64,000 bases of DNA from Corticium candelabrum. Its lineage: Eukaryota > Porifera > Homoscleromorpha > Homosclerophorida > Plakinidae. Shown here piece by piece: positions 11,557-20,446 of this stretch. The notes under the pieces are model-generated. The model was not told the origin of the DNA. It did not search any database and was given only the letters and a program-made list of their open reading frames with translations. A program made the position numbers and the translations under genes. Position 1 is the first letter of the stretch. Each line of letters begins with the position of its first letter. The stretch is from positions 5,663,518 through 5,727,517 of the forward strand of contig NC_085093.1 of the NCBI RefSeq assembly GCF_963422355.1, read 5' to 3'.

Positions 11557-11933
11557 TTAAAGCGACACTGTCAAGATTTTATCCTCGGATACCTAGCGTC
11601 TAAACGCCCCCGCAAACTTGAATTTAGGTAGAAATTTTTCAAGTTCTCCAAAACGAGGAATCGTTGGCAAGTGCGATTTTACCTGTAGTTATATTGCGTT
11701 ATCTGCCACGTTTTGGCAATAGATCGACTTTTGTCGTGCTTTGAGTGCCTGACAGCCGATATCGTCGTACTTGACTAGGTCATTGCGCATGGATTTGATA
11801 CGTCGTATAAGTTTTGTAAATATAGAGCAAGTATAGCGTTTGTTCTCGACTTCGAACGGTTACTTTCTACGGCGAAAACGGGCCCTTTGCAAGCCGCACG
11901 TGATGGACAAGATTCCCGGAAGTTGTCACCGAT

Positions 11934-13850
11934 ATGACTTCGGTATCTCAGAAGAGAAGCCATGGAGGTGCACGTCAAGGGGCAGGACGTCGCCGCAAGT
12001 GCACAACAAGTGTTATGAAGACTATTAAACTGTCGCAAGACATCTATAGTAGGCTTTGGCGATTAAAGGTTCAGTGGCAGGTGTCGTCTTTTGGAGAGCT
12101 TGCTGGTTTACTTCTGGTATTCGTTGAGTCCTGCAGGTGAGAGATTGTTGCATGTGAATTAATCACTGTAGTATTATGTAATGCTGTGTGCATGTGTGCG
12201 CCCTCGTTCCGTATGAATTTAGTTGCCAAAGACATGAAGCACCTGAATCTGAAGACTCCTTACCATCTAAGCGAATAAGAACTGATGATTCAAGAGAGTA
12301 TGAAGGTACACAACACTAGACTGCATTGTGTGTTGATTGGACATGTACAGCCTACTGGAACTTCTCTCCCTGCAATGTACATATGTGTCACAGGTGTACT
12401 AAATCTCTGCTCTACACCCAACCAGGTGAGACAAGGAAGACAACGGTTTGCCACACACACGTCTGAGTTCTATCAGTCAGAAATGGTAAAATATATTTTA
12501 GATGACAATTTACGTTCTTGCCCACGATATTCTATTAGTGATCGAGGCAATAGCTCATATATTTTGAAGATTACTGCTTCTCGATTGTTTGATAAAGTTG
12601 TTTTGTAAATTCTACATAATTTATATACTCTCTGTACATGGTTAGTGAAGATTCCTTGTCAGGGGTCGAGGATGGGTGCACACCTGTAAATATTACAAGC
12701 AGCAGTCAAGGTAACAGTGAAGAAAAAGCGTCCGTAGGTGTGTGGCAGCACTCGGATGTCAGTTCATCAACATCAGGGTAGAATTCTTGTCTGCGCTGTC
12801 ATGTACTCTGATTCTAGATTCTGTTTGAGTAGGTCAGAAGAAGATGATGAAGAAATCCACAACCAATCTGAGTAAATCCTTTATTGGAAGCCATTTTCAT
12901 GGTTTCATTACTTTCTCTGCATACATTCTGCTTGCAGGATACAGCGATTACTGGCAATTCAAGGTGAATCAGATGACACATCTGAAATTGACCATCATTT
13001 AGAAACGTACGGTACCTAGATTTCTTCATTCATTTACAAAGTTGCTTGGGCATGAATAGGGGTACGTTTGTCTGTTATCCAGTTGCAGTGATTCCTCACC
13101 TGAACTGATAGATGAAAACCCTTGCTTGGATGATGAACTTGATGCAAGTTTCTTGGATACATCTATTCTGCCAGAAAATTCAGACAAATTCTTCAGTGGG
13201 ACCAATTCCTTCTCAAAATGAAACTGAGGTTGAGAGGGTAGAAATTTATTAACTCACATGTGTAGTATCAGGATGTTTTATAGGTTCCAATCCATTACAC
13301 ACGACCACATCCAGTGCTTCAAGTCATCAACTTTTGTGCTCGTGGCAGCTCCATACCAGCACAAAGGACCATCTTGGAGGATGATTTGGAAGAGACGACT
13401 ACTTGTGCTCGAGTGGTGTGTGATGCAGACAACATCTTGCAGCTTCTTGGGACAGCATGCAGGCATCCCTTCTGTCAAGAGAAGATATCAGTGAAGCAAA
13501 CGTATGTTGGTGGCACACTTTGTTTACAATGGCATTGCAGAAATCGTCATGAAGGCTCATGGAGTAGCTCTAAGCGTTGCAAGGGAAGAAAGTCATATCT
13601 CTTCTTCACCAACGACCTGCTTTTTGCTTCCTCAATAGTTCTCTCTTGCAACCAGTTTGCAAAGATTGAGCTCATGTGCCGTTTCTTGGGGTTGAAGTTC
13701 CAGTCACAATCAACATTCTATCGAATTCAAAGACTCTACATTTGTCCCTCAGTTTTTGAACTTTGGTCGGAGACCAGGGAGACAAATCTTGGTGACATTG
13801 CAAACTGCCCTGTTGTCCTAGCTGTAGTCGGATGGTCAGTGTCAGCACAT
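11934..13850 (+). pseudogene. Kolobok-type transposase gene, 3' truncated
   Basis: Several small exons are readable. Exon 1 (11934-about 12138) starts MTSVSQKRSHGGARQGAGRRRK, an AT-hook/GGARPGAGRxRK-type basic N-terminus, and ends at a CTGCAG|GTGAGA donor. Exon 2 (about 12221-12303) carries PSKRIR and a GTACAC donor. Acidic exons follow near 12650-13220. The last exon (from about 13285) encodes the zinc-binding core LCLQWHCRNRHEGSWSSSK, then LFASSIVLSCNQFAKIELMC and STFYRIQRLYICPSV, as in Kolobok transposases. Where the family has VVLxGDGRxDSPG, with the first catalytic Asp, this copy reads VVLAVVGWSVSAHY and all downstream similarity stops. The catalytic domain is therefore absent. The start codon was chosen as the first Met before the conserved basic motif. 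Confidence 0.7.
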
Positions 13851-14668
13851 TATGATCTAGACATGTGGCTCTCAAATATTCTTCCGTTTGACACACTGAT
13901 CTTGTTGGCAGCAGACGTTCTCTCGTGCTCTTCCTGTACCCATGTCCCCACACCTTCCACATTTGCACCACCTAGGAGGATTTGGGTTGGGGGGTGCAGC
14001 AAACGGGTGATCTCCCACAGTGTCTTGGTCCTCAATATCAGAATACATTCTGGCAAGATCAAACGATCCTCTACCATGACGCAAGAAACTGGTCAACGTT
14101 CTTTGCAGCTGTTCTATTGTCAACCCTCTCACGAATCCCTACAAAGAACTCATGTAATACCTATCATCATTGCGAGATATTAGGACAATTGTATCAAAGG
14201 GTATCTTCACAACCTGGATTTCTTCCTCTGTGGGAAATGACTCTCTAGGAGCTGTTACAGCACGGACTGTTTCTTCACCATCATTCCTCATATGTGCACC
14301 TGTATCAGTGAAAAAGGCACACCAATAATATTATCAACGCGTAGGTAGCCTAGCTACAAAAAGGCTCCATGCAAGCTACCGTCCAAGTGATCTTCACGAT
14401 TTCTGCAACGTTCTTGTCTGCATCCGCATAATAGAACACATCGTACCCCTGCTGCTTTACATTGTCAACCTCTATTCCCCCGACGGACTCTCTGGCATGT
14501 ACCCTTGCAGTTGCATCTAGCTTCTTCCTGAAAACACTCATAATCAACTCCTAGCTATAGATATCCTAGCGAAAAGTCCCATTGTCTGCGTACCGGAATA
14601 GCCGCTGCTCCTTCGTCAGCAGACGTGTCTGATGCACTAATACGCGTTCTATCGTCACGAAACGCCAT
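13800..14668 (-). pseudogene. second Kolobok gene: protein with P2X7-tail-like WCxCGxC cysteine motif
   Basis: This gene runs inward from the right end. Exon 1 (14668-14594) encodes MAFRDDRTRISASD...AIP and ends at a GTACGC donor. Exon 2 (14550-14380, exactly 57 codons) begins after a CTAG acceptor with ELIMSVFRKK. A third exon near 14299 continues through EEEIQVVKIPFDT and LTIEQLQRTLTSF to NPPRWCKCGRCGDM and VCCQQDQC, and after a frameshift to LRATCLDHNVLTL. The spacing W-C-x-C-G-x-C...CC...C...CLD is that of the cytosolic zinc-binding ballast region at the C-terminus of vertebrate P2X7 channels and its stand-alone invertebrate relatives. A stop (near 14140) and a frameshift (near 13880) break the frame. 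Function in the element is unknown; DNA or partner binding through zinc is a guess. Confidence 0.6.
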
Positions 14669-14722
14669 TACGCTGTCCTAGGAGTCCCGATGTAGGTTTG
14701 CGCGCGAAGTGTGACACGCCTA

Positions 14723-14752
14723 GAGCGCACAAGCATGCGCACTTGTGCGCTC
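14723..14752. repeat. subterminal palindrome of the Kolobok-type element
   Basis: GAGCGCACAAG and CTTGTGCGCTC form 11-bp arms around an 8-bp centre, ending one base before the right terminal repeat. Its place suits a transposase-binding or hairpin site; this is inference. Confidence 0.75.
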
Positions 14753-14775
14753 AAATCTTGACAGTGTCGCTTTAA

Positions 14776-15500
14776 ATGTGTCTAAATATGGTACTAAATT
14801 CATATTATATTTACGACGGCCTACATGTGTTTAAATATGATGCTAAATGTATATCGCATTTAGTCTTACATTTAGACCTGTACCAAATGTGATCAACATA
14901 TAGAGTCTCAGATCATTCGTGTTTAGGTCATATTTAGACAGGACTGAATATAACCTATATCTAAGATTTTATGCAGTGCTAAATGCCATGTTTGAAGAAC
15001 TAAATGGATCTAGGTAGACAGACACATTCGAAACAATTAACCTAGATACTCAAACTCGTGACCGAGATTATTGTCTCGTAGGATAATCATTACCCTGCTA
15101 CTGTAAAAACTAAAAGAGACCTAACCGGCTATTCAGTGGCAGAAGCATCCAAAGTAAACCTTTCAACAGACATGACTAGCGCCTCAATTCGTCTTGTAGA
15201 AAGCGACTGACGGAGATATGATCCCGGATTACCGAGTAGATATTTGTTTCCAGATTTCACGTTCTGCCGTAGCAACAGTGTACAATGAGCTAAACATCAG
15301 TCCGTACGCCGCAGTGATTTATTCCAAAGAACGCCTCAGACTGCGTCTGAAGAGAGAAAATCAAACGAAATCGGGTGACCTAGATTAGGTCCCGTCAGTA
15401 ATCCGTCTTCTTGGTTGTCTGCGAACTAGAGTAGAAGTTGACAAGACAAACCATTTGTGTCTTATAATGAGCCTATCGATGACAAACGGAGTTGTAAACA
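14776..15500. other. unassigned sequence
   Basis: Rich in TAAATATG/TAAATGT words up to about 15000, otherwise without recognised features. Confidence 0.4.
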
Positions 15501-15504
15501 CAAA

Positions 15505-15545
15505 CAGTGGCGGATCCAGAAATCTTTTTTGGGTGGTGCCAGTCT
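15505..15545 (+). mobile_element. orphan hAT-type terminus
   Basis: CAGTGGCGGATCCAG followed by a T/G-rich stretch is the typical start of ZMYM/Tip100-like hAT elements. No matching opposite end or transposase was found nearby. Confidence 0.45.
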
Positions 15546-15706
15546 AGGCTAAGGTGGTATAAGGGCATGCATGTATAAAACACTGATTATGACAGATCTA
15601 AGTAAAACATCAGTTACTATCACTGTCCAAAACATCTGACATTGTAATTCTCCTCAGGTGCTTTCTTGCGAAAGCAGACAGCACAGCCTCATAGTCAATA
15701 GACATA

Positions 15707-15790
15707 CAGTAGTCCCTCCCATTTGCGACCACCCCTAAAGCCTGTTAAATTTGGTCGGAAAACGGAGGTGGCCTCTCACAGAGGTGCACG
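15707..15790 (+). mobile_element. orphan Tigger/MITE-like terminus
   Basis: TA followed by CAGTAGTCCCTCCCATTTG and GCGACCACC resembles the ends of the pogo/Tigger element at 18523-19344 (CAGTGAAACC...GCGACCACC). The partner end was not found. Confidence 0.4.
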
Positions 15791-15894
15791 TGACATCTCT
15801 AATTGCGCACGTGACTAGTTCTTAGACACACTACGCATGTGACGTTCTTACTAGTGTACACACGCGACTTCTACAATAGAGCACGTACAGAACT

Positions 15895-16110
15895 GTACAT
15901 CTGTATGACGTGGGATGACGTGGAAATACAGCTATTCCTAGACGTAATCGCAAGGCAACAACAAACTCCTAAGGAGACATGGCTAGGCCGAGACTGCGGT
16001 TAGGAATTGCCCTCAACCAAGCCCCGAGTGAGGAGTTGTCACTGCTTTTAGTCGTACTTGATCACGTAGGCTGAGACAGCTTTCTTCAATATTACATTTC
16101 GCGTTGTTAT
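15895..16110 (-). pseudogene. fragment of RLE-type retroelement protein
   Basis: On the minus strand SLRDQVRLKAV is followed, after a frameshift, by GAWLRAIPNRSLGLAMSP, a stop, and EFVVALRLRLGIAVFP. The same order is seen in the better copies at 17537-18365 and 51015-52020. It is cut short at about 15895, before the zinc motif. Confidence 0.65.
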
Positions 16111-16128
16111 CCAAGATATATATATATA

Positions 16129-17431
16129 CAGTGCCTTGCCAAAAGTCATGGTAGTTGGGTGAAAAGGCTGCACCACGCAAGAAGTGCTCCTGTTTTGTTA
16201 CACAAGCTTCTAATTTCACACGCCTTGTGTTATATCCTGTACATTAATATTTAGTTGCCAACCCTTTAGATTTCAGGACAGCTTCTACCCTAGAATGCAT
16301 AGATAACATCAGTTTATGCACAGCGTCTTGTGGTATTTTTATCCACTCTTCTTTGATAGCTTGTTTCAGCTGATCAACGTTGCATGTCGGAGGATTTCTT
16401 GCACCAATAGATTTCTTCAGTATCATCCATAAATGTTCAATCGGATTCATATCTGGGCTCTGCGGCGGCCAGTCCAGGGATGTGATGCCATGTTGGGTCT
16501 TCCACTCCGCCACCTTCCTCGCTCTGTGTACAGGAGCATTGTCATCTTGCAAAACAGTTGACATTCCATGTCTACCTCTCTCGGCTGCTAAAGGCGGGAA
16601 GTGTTTTTCCAGTGTTTCCTTGTACTTTTTACCGTTAATTTTGCCTTCAAGGAAAGTCAGAGGTCCAACACCTGATGAAGTCATGGCACCCCAGATCATG
16701 ATGGCAGCTTCACCTTGCTTTACTGTGCCTAAAGTGCAGACTAGTAGCCATTCTTCTGTGGTCTTTCTCCAAACAAACACTCTACCATCACTGCCACTGA
16801 GTTTGATGCGGCTTTCGTCAGTAAATACCACATTGCTCCAATCCTCGACCGTTTTTCTAATGTTTTCCTTTGCCCAACAGACCCTCTTCCTTCTGTTGCT
16901 TTCAGAAATGAAAGGCTTTTTTCGAGAAGCACGACCGTGATACCCCATGTCTTTCAGCCTTCCTCTTGCTGTTGTCTGACTGAAAGATTTTGAGCAGGCC
17001 TTGCTCCACTCAGGCGCTATTGTTTTTGCTGGTTTCCGTCGGTTCTCCTTCACCACTCTTTCCAAATGGCGCAGATCCCTTGCTGTTGCTTTCCTTAGCC
17101 TTCCCTCTCGTTTCATGTTATGAACATGTCCGTTGAGCTTGTACCTTCTCACTAGATTCGATATTGTTGTCAATGGCCGCTTCAGCGCTTTGGCAATCTG
17201 TGTCATCTTCTTTCCCGCCTTCCACATACCAACAGCTTCAGACCGCTCATCTGTTGTCATTTCCTTGCGTGGAAGCATAATTCAAACAGATTCATCCAGC
17301 GAGTTTCATTAGGTGTTGCTTTATGGCTATCTTGCAATTTGAGTATTGTGGGCATGATAACTTGAGTATTGTGGGTATGTGATTTGCAAACAACAAGAAA
17401 TACTTGGCACTACATGACTTTTGGCAAGGCA

Positions 17432-17434
<3 letters not shown>
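16129..17434. mobile_element. complete Tc1-type transposon, 1306 bp
   Basis: The terminal repeats are identical over at least 22 bp and start CAGTGCCTTGCCAAAAGTCA. TA flanks both ends (16127-16128 and 17435-17436). The element sits in a TA microsatellite, so the exact TA duplication cannot be told from the repeat. It encloses a single intact transposase frame. Confidence 0.95.
16244..17278 (-). CDS. Tc1-type DD34E transposase, intact
   Basis: A 344-aa uninterrupted frame of the usual Tc1 length (about 340). The N-terminus holds two helix-turn-helix motifs (residues about 5-55, MTQIAKALKRPLTTISNLV, and about 65-125) that in this family bind the terminal repeats. The DDE domain follows with VVFTDES (first Asp), LQDDNAPVH (second Asp) and NPIEHLW (Glu); counting gives 34 residues between the last two, the Tc1 signature DD34E. 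It catalyses cut-and-paste transposition into TA. With perfect ends, no stop and no frameshift, this looks like one of the youngest elements in the window and may be active. The start is the first Met of the frame, MLPRKEMTTDERSEA. Confidence 0.95.
   Translation of the reverse strand: MLPRKEMTTDERSEAVGMWKAGKKMTQIAKALKRPLTTISNLVRRYKLNGHVHNMKREGRLRKATARDLRHLERVVKENRRKPAKTIAPEWSKACSKSFSQTTARGRLKDMGYHGRASRKKPFISESNRRKRVCWAKENIRKTVEDWSNVVFTDESRIKLSGSDGRVFVWRKTTEEWLLVCTLGTVKQGEAAIMIWGAMTSSGVGPLTFLEGKINGKKYKETLEKHFPPLAAERGRHGMSTVLQDDNAPVHRARKVAEWKTQHGITSLDWPPQSPDMNPIEHLWMILKKSIGARNPPTCNVDQLKQAIKEEWIKIPQDAVHKLMLSMHSRVEAVLKSKGLATKY

Positions 17435-17436
<2 letters not shown>

Positions 17437-17502
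<66 letters not shown>
17437..17502. repeat. (TA)n microsatellite
   Basis: About 33 TA units directly abutting the right end of the Tc1 element; a short TA run also precedes its left end at 16117-16128, so the transposon split a TA tract. Confidence 0.95.
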
Positions 17503-17505
<3 letters not shown>

Positions 17506-17536
17506 GTATGTTATAATATAATTATAGTCCCACCAC

Positions 17537-18365
17537 CTAAAGGTGAGCGCATAATACAACTCTAAACATACATGTATGAGTCCCATTATCAGAAACAGAG
17601 CTAAAAGCTAATAATGCTAAAATCATTTTTGAATTATATTTCCACAAACAGACAGATAAACGTTCATGTAAGTAGGTTGAAGCCAGGCTAATAGTAAGTC
17701 CACTGGTGGTGATAGTCTTCCTAGCGATGTCTTTGAGTACTTCGAGGCTGGATGAAGACCTTATACCAAACGTCTCTACCACTAGAGGATAGAAGAGAGA
17801 GCCAGTACACTCAACGTTCAAAATATGGCGATGATCTTTTTCCACCTCCCCTGCTGCTGCATCGGTACCAGCTGTGTTGGCGGAAAAGATAATATAAGAT
17901 GGTTGAAGAGAATTTCCGACAGAGAGATCAAATTATGCGGGACGACCTTGCAAGAAATCAGAGTGAAAGACGTCTCCTGGTCTTGATTGATTCTCACTAG
18001 TACAGCATTGTTCACGTCGAGTTCATGAGTTGTTCGTCCTTAGACAATGAAATATAATGTCATTCAAAGCATTGTGACGTTTGTTTCTCAGGGAGCCACT
18101 GTGGCAGCCTAGAACATTATCTCCGTGACTGTCGAAAATGGAACCACAGTAGCACCTGCTGGAAGAAGGTGGAAGAGGAAATAAACAAATGCCCAGCCAA
18201 AAATGCAGACAAACAATATACTCCTGTGCAGACATGGTAAGGCCAAAGACAGGGTTGGGTAACCCTAACCCTAACCCTAATCCATGAACCTGCGAAAGGA
18301 GCTGAAATTGTATTTAGCCGTACTTTGTCTCGAAGACTGGCAGAAGCCTTGATTTGTGATTGCAA
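17537..18365 (-). pseudogene. RLE-type retroelement C-terminal region, decayed
   Basis: Minus-strand pieces in order: SLRDKVRLNTISAPFAG, the frame then interrupted by a TTAGGG tract, LPNPVFGLTMSAQEYIV, a zinc motif CYCGSIFDSHGDNVLGC (C-x-C...H...C), RHNALNDII, RPGDVFHSDF, and KDHRH...FYPLVVETFGI to SVCLWKYNSKMILA. A CCHC knuckle followed by an R/P-D...D nuclease-like stretch is the arrangement of restriction-like endonuclease domains at the C-terminus of R2/HERO-type non-LTR retrotransposons, where they nick the target. The assignment to that class is inference. Several stops and frameshifts; no reverse transcriptase is attached. Confidence 0.6.
18260..18283. repeat. short telomere-type (CCCTAA)n tract
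   Basis: Three perfect CCCTAA units plus partial ones (TTAGGG on the minus strand), lying inside the RLE-type pseudogene where the intact family has AWLRAIPNP. Confidence 0.85.
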
Positions 18366-18522
18366 AGAAGAGTCGAGGATGACTTGAATGTCATGTTGTT
18401 TACACGAATTGTGTCTACGACTCTACGCACAACTTGCACAAGAGGTCTTGCACAAATTTTGAAATGAGAAAGAATTTCTTGCATTGGAAAGCAGTCTTGG
18501 CACTTTGTGCAAGCGATGAGTA

Positions 18523-19344
18523 CAGTGAAACCTGTACTAAGCGACCACCTGTGGGACTCAGGGGTATTGATCGCTTAGGACAGGTGTTCGCTTAGTAGAG
18601 GAAGCCTCGCGCTTCCACACACCTATAGCCCTGCAGTCCAGACCACCACGACAAGGAACTTACAAGGTGCTAAACGTCTTGTTTCTTGTTTTGTGCAATG
18701 TACGTATTTCGTCCATGTGGTTACAGACTGTTCTAATCAAAGCTAGCTACTGTGACAGGGAAAAGAAACTGGATAGAGTTTGCTGCTGCCTGGCTTCCAA
18801 ACTCTTCTTCTGCACCACACTTTCCAGCTTTGCAATCAAATCCAGCATTTTCTGATCATTTTTGATGAGTGAAAAGTGGAATAGCTCGTCCGCGACCTCT
18901 ACGACTTTTTTTCTAAGTTTGAACTCGAATTTGAGGTGGATCATAACCAGCATCATCTTCAGTGTCACTTGTGTCAATGCCATGTTGTCCAGCGTCAACG
19001 ACATCCTCTCTGTCTGGATCCTCACACCGCCTCTTTGCTTTATGTAGGAGGTCTTTTTCCCACTCGTCTCCGAATTCTTCACGTGATCGCACGTGTGTCG
19101 ACACCTCTGAGAGGTGACAGCCGTGTTGGAATGTGTAATCAAGACGAAAAAAGTACATTGTGGTCGCTTAGAAGAGGTGTTAATTGCTGTAGGGCCTTTG
19201 GATTAGCGGTCGTTTGGTCGCGTTGGGCAGGTGGTCACTTAGTACAGTAGCTATTGTACGGGACAACGTTCCGTGCCAGGCAGATGTGGTCTCTAAAGCC
19301 GGGTGGTCGCCGAGAGAAGGTTGTCGCTGGTACAGGTTTTACTG
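18523..19344. mobile_element. pogo/Tigger-type deletion derivative, 822 bp
   Basis: The left end CAGTGAAACCTGTACTAAGC and the inverse of the right end CAGTAAAACCTGTACCAGC are imperfect terminal repeats, followed on both sides by GCGACCACC/GCGACAACC. TA flanks both ends (18521-18522, 19345-19346). More GGTGGTCGC-type words recur inside the right end. Of the transposase only the 3' coding end remains, so most of the element was lost by internal deletion. Confidence 0.75.
18747..19142 (-). pseudogene. C-terminal remnant of a Tigger-type transposase with PIP-box
   Basis: A 131-aa frame whose last third reads as a helical tail (DLIAKLESVVQKKSLEARQQ) and ends QQTLSSFFSLSQ. QQTLSSFF (residues 120-127) fits the PCNA-interacting consensus Q-x-x-hydrophobic-x-x-aromatic-aromatic, which is known from pogo-family C-termini. 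The upstream part shows no DDE motif. It probably stayed because the 3' end lies next to the required terminal repeat. Whether the Met at 19142 is used is unknown. Confidence 0.55.
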
Positions 19345-19519
19345 TACCTTTTGTTCGCTTTGCTACTCTATTAACACAGAAGAACCAAACCGGTTAGATT
19401 ATTCTGCTGTATTTGACTTACATTTTAAAGTAAGAAGTAACATTTATTTTACTGGACATCTCACGAGAGATCGGCAGTCCTATCATGACCGGACGGACAT
19501 AGCACTTGGCTTGTTTTAG

Positions 19520-20063
19520 GTATTCTTTCAGAAAAGGACGGTATAGCCTTGATCAGGAACAGCAATAGTTTGAAGCCGTTGTCCTGAGAGGTGCAGCAAA
19601 CGTACCCAGTCTGCTTTAGATCTAGAAAAGCGTCCGTGATCGACTGATGAACGCTTTCTCAGTCACCATCCGCGTCAAATATTATGTTGTTTGTGTGTGC
19701 CCAGGCCATGCGAAAGAAGAAATACTCGCTGATGTGGCCCTGGTACTGTGTTGGCATCAGGAGACACCAAATACACCACCTCTTTTGTCCACGTCGCCCG
19801 CTTCCTTTTCTTGGATGTTGACCTATTTCTTGTAGGAGAAGCATGCGGTTTGTACTGAAACAATCTCGCATGCTCCAGTCGCATAGATTGGAACCCATGT
19901 TGCTCTAATTGTACATATGATGGTCTGGAAGCATCATGGGAATCAGAACTTTTGCTGAAGCTGCGGCTGTTTCGCTAACGTAGTTGGTTTCTCTCTGGTT
20001 TTGTACTAACGAGCGAGCTTGATCAAGAAGCCGACCGGCTTCTTCAAGCTTTGATTCTGCCAT
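19520..20063 (-). pseudogene. orphan animal family protein, broken
   Basis: On the minus strand MAESKLEEAGRLLDQARSLV (from 20063) forms a helical N-terminus. It is followed by a KKRKRATWTKEVV nuclear-signal-like segment, VSPDANTVPGPHQRVFLLSHGLGT, then in another frame FDADGD and VHQSITDAFLDLKQTGYV. I recognise the order from multi-copy, uncharacterised invertebrate proteins, some of which end in a HECT ubiquitin-ligase domain; no HECT is seen here. At least two frame changes argue for a pseudogene, though unrecognised introns are possible. Confidence 0.4.
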
Positions 20064-20159
20064 TGATCTACACGTGCAAACAGGCGAAACGCTAACTACA
20101 CTGATCTCTAAATACTTCTGCTGACTTGACAAGCACGCAATTATGAAACGCATGCACAA

Positions 20160-20446
20160 AAGGATGCTATTGTAATGTAGTGACTAATTGGAATTACCTA
20201 ACTTCAACTTAATTATCATCTTTTACAAGCAACTGTCTACAAACCAGCGAAAAGTCTATCCGAATAGAATAGAATGGAATGAAACGCCGCCGAATAGAAT
20301 GAAACACAAGAAATATGGCACAAATAACCCGCAATAGGTGGTCGCCGGTGTTCCCGTCAATGGTACCGCCTGCCTACGTGGTTATGGTGGTGACTCCACT
20401 GGCTTGTTGGAACATTTTGTAATATTGGTCGTACTTGTTCATTCTC
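20160..20446. other. possible 3' part of the gypsy element
   Basis: No coding signal. It lies downstream of the gypsy pol remnant and could hold its 3' LTR, but I could not match it to the 5' LTR-like segment. Confidence 0.3.

Larger units (their letters stand above)
11561..14771. mobile_element. Kolobok-type DNA transposon, 3.2 kb, TTAA target duplication
   Basis: The left end AGCGACACTGTCAAGATTT (11561-11579) and the inverse of the right end (14753-14771) are identical over 19 bp. Each is flanked outside by TTAA (11557-11560 and 14772-14775). TTAA is the known target of Kolobok and piggyBac; the ends start AG rather than CCC and the enclosed transposase has Kolobok motifs, so Kolobok is favoured. 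Two spliced genes run inward from the two ends and meet near 13.85 kb: transposase on the plus strand, a Cys-rich protein on the minus strand. A palindrome lies just inside the right end. The transposase lacks its catalytic half, so this copy is probably non-autonomous. Confidence 0.85.

Noticed and set aside
11561-14771. piggyBac assignment for the TTAA element
   Set aside because: Ends start AG instead of CCC and the enclosed transposase has Kolobok, not piggyBac, motifs.
16380-16940. 186-aa plus-strand frame inside the Tc1 element
   Set aside because: It is the antisense shadow of the intact transposase on the minus strand.
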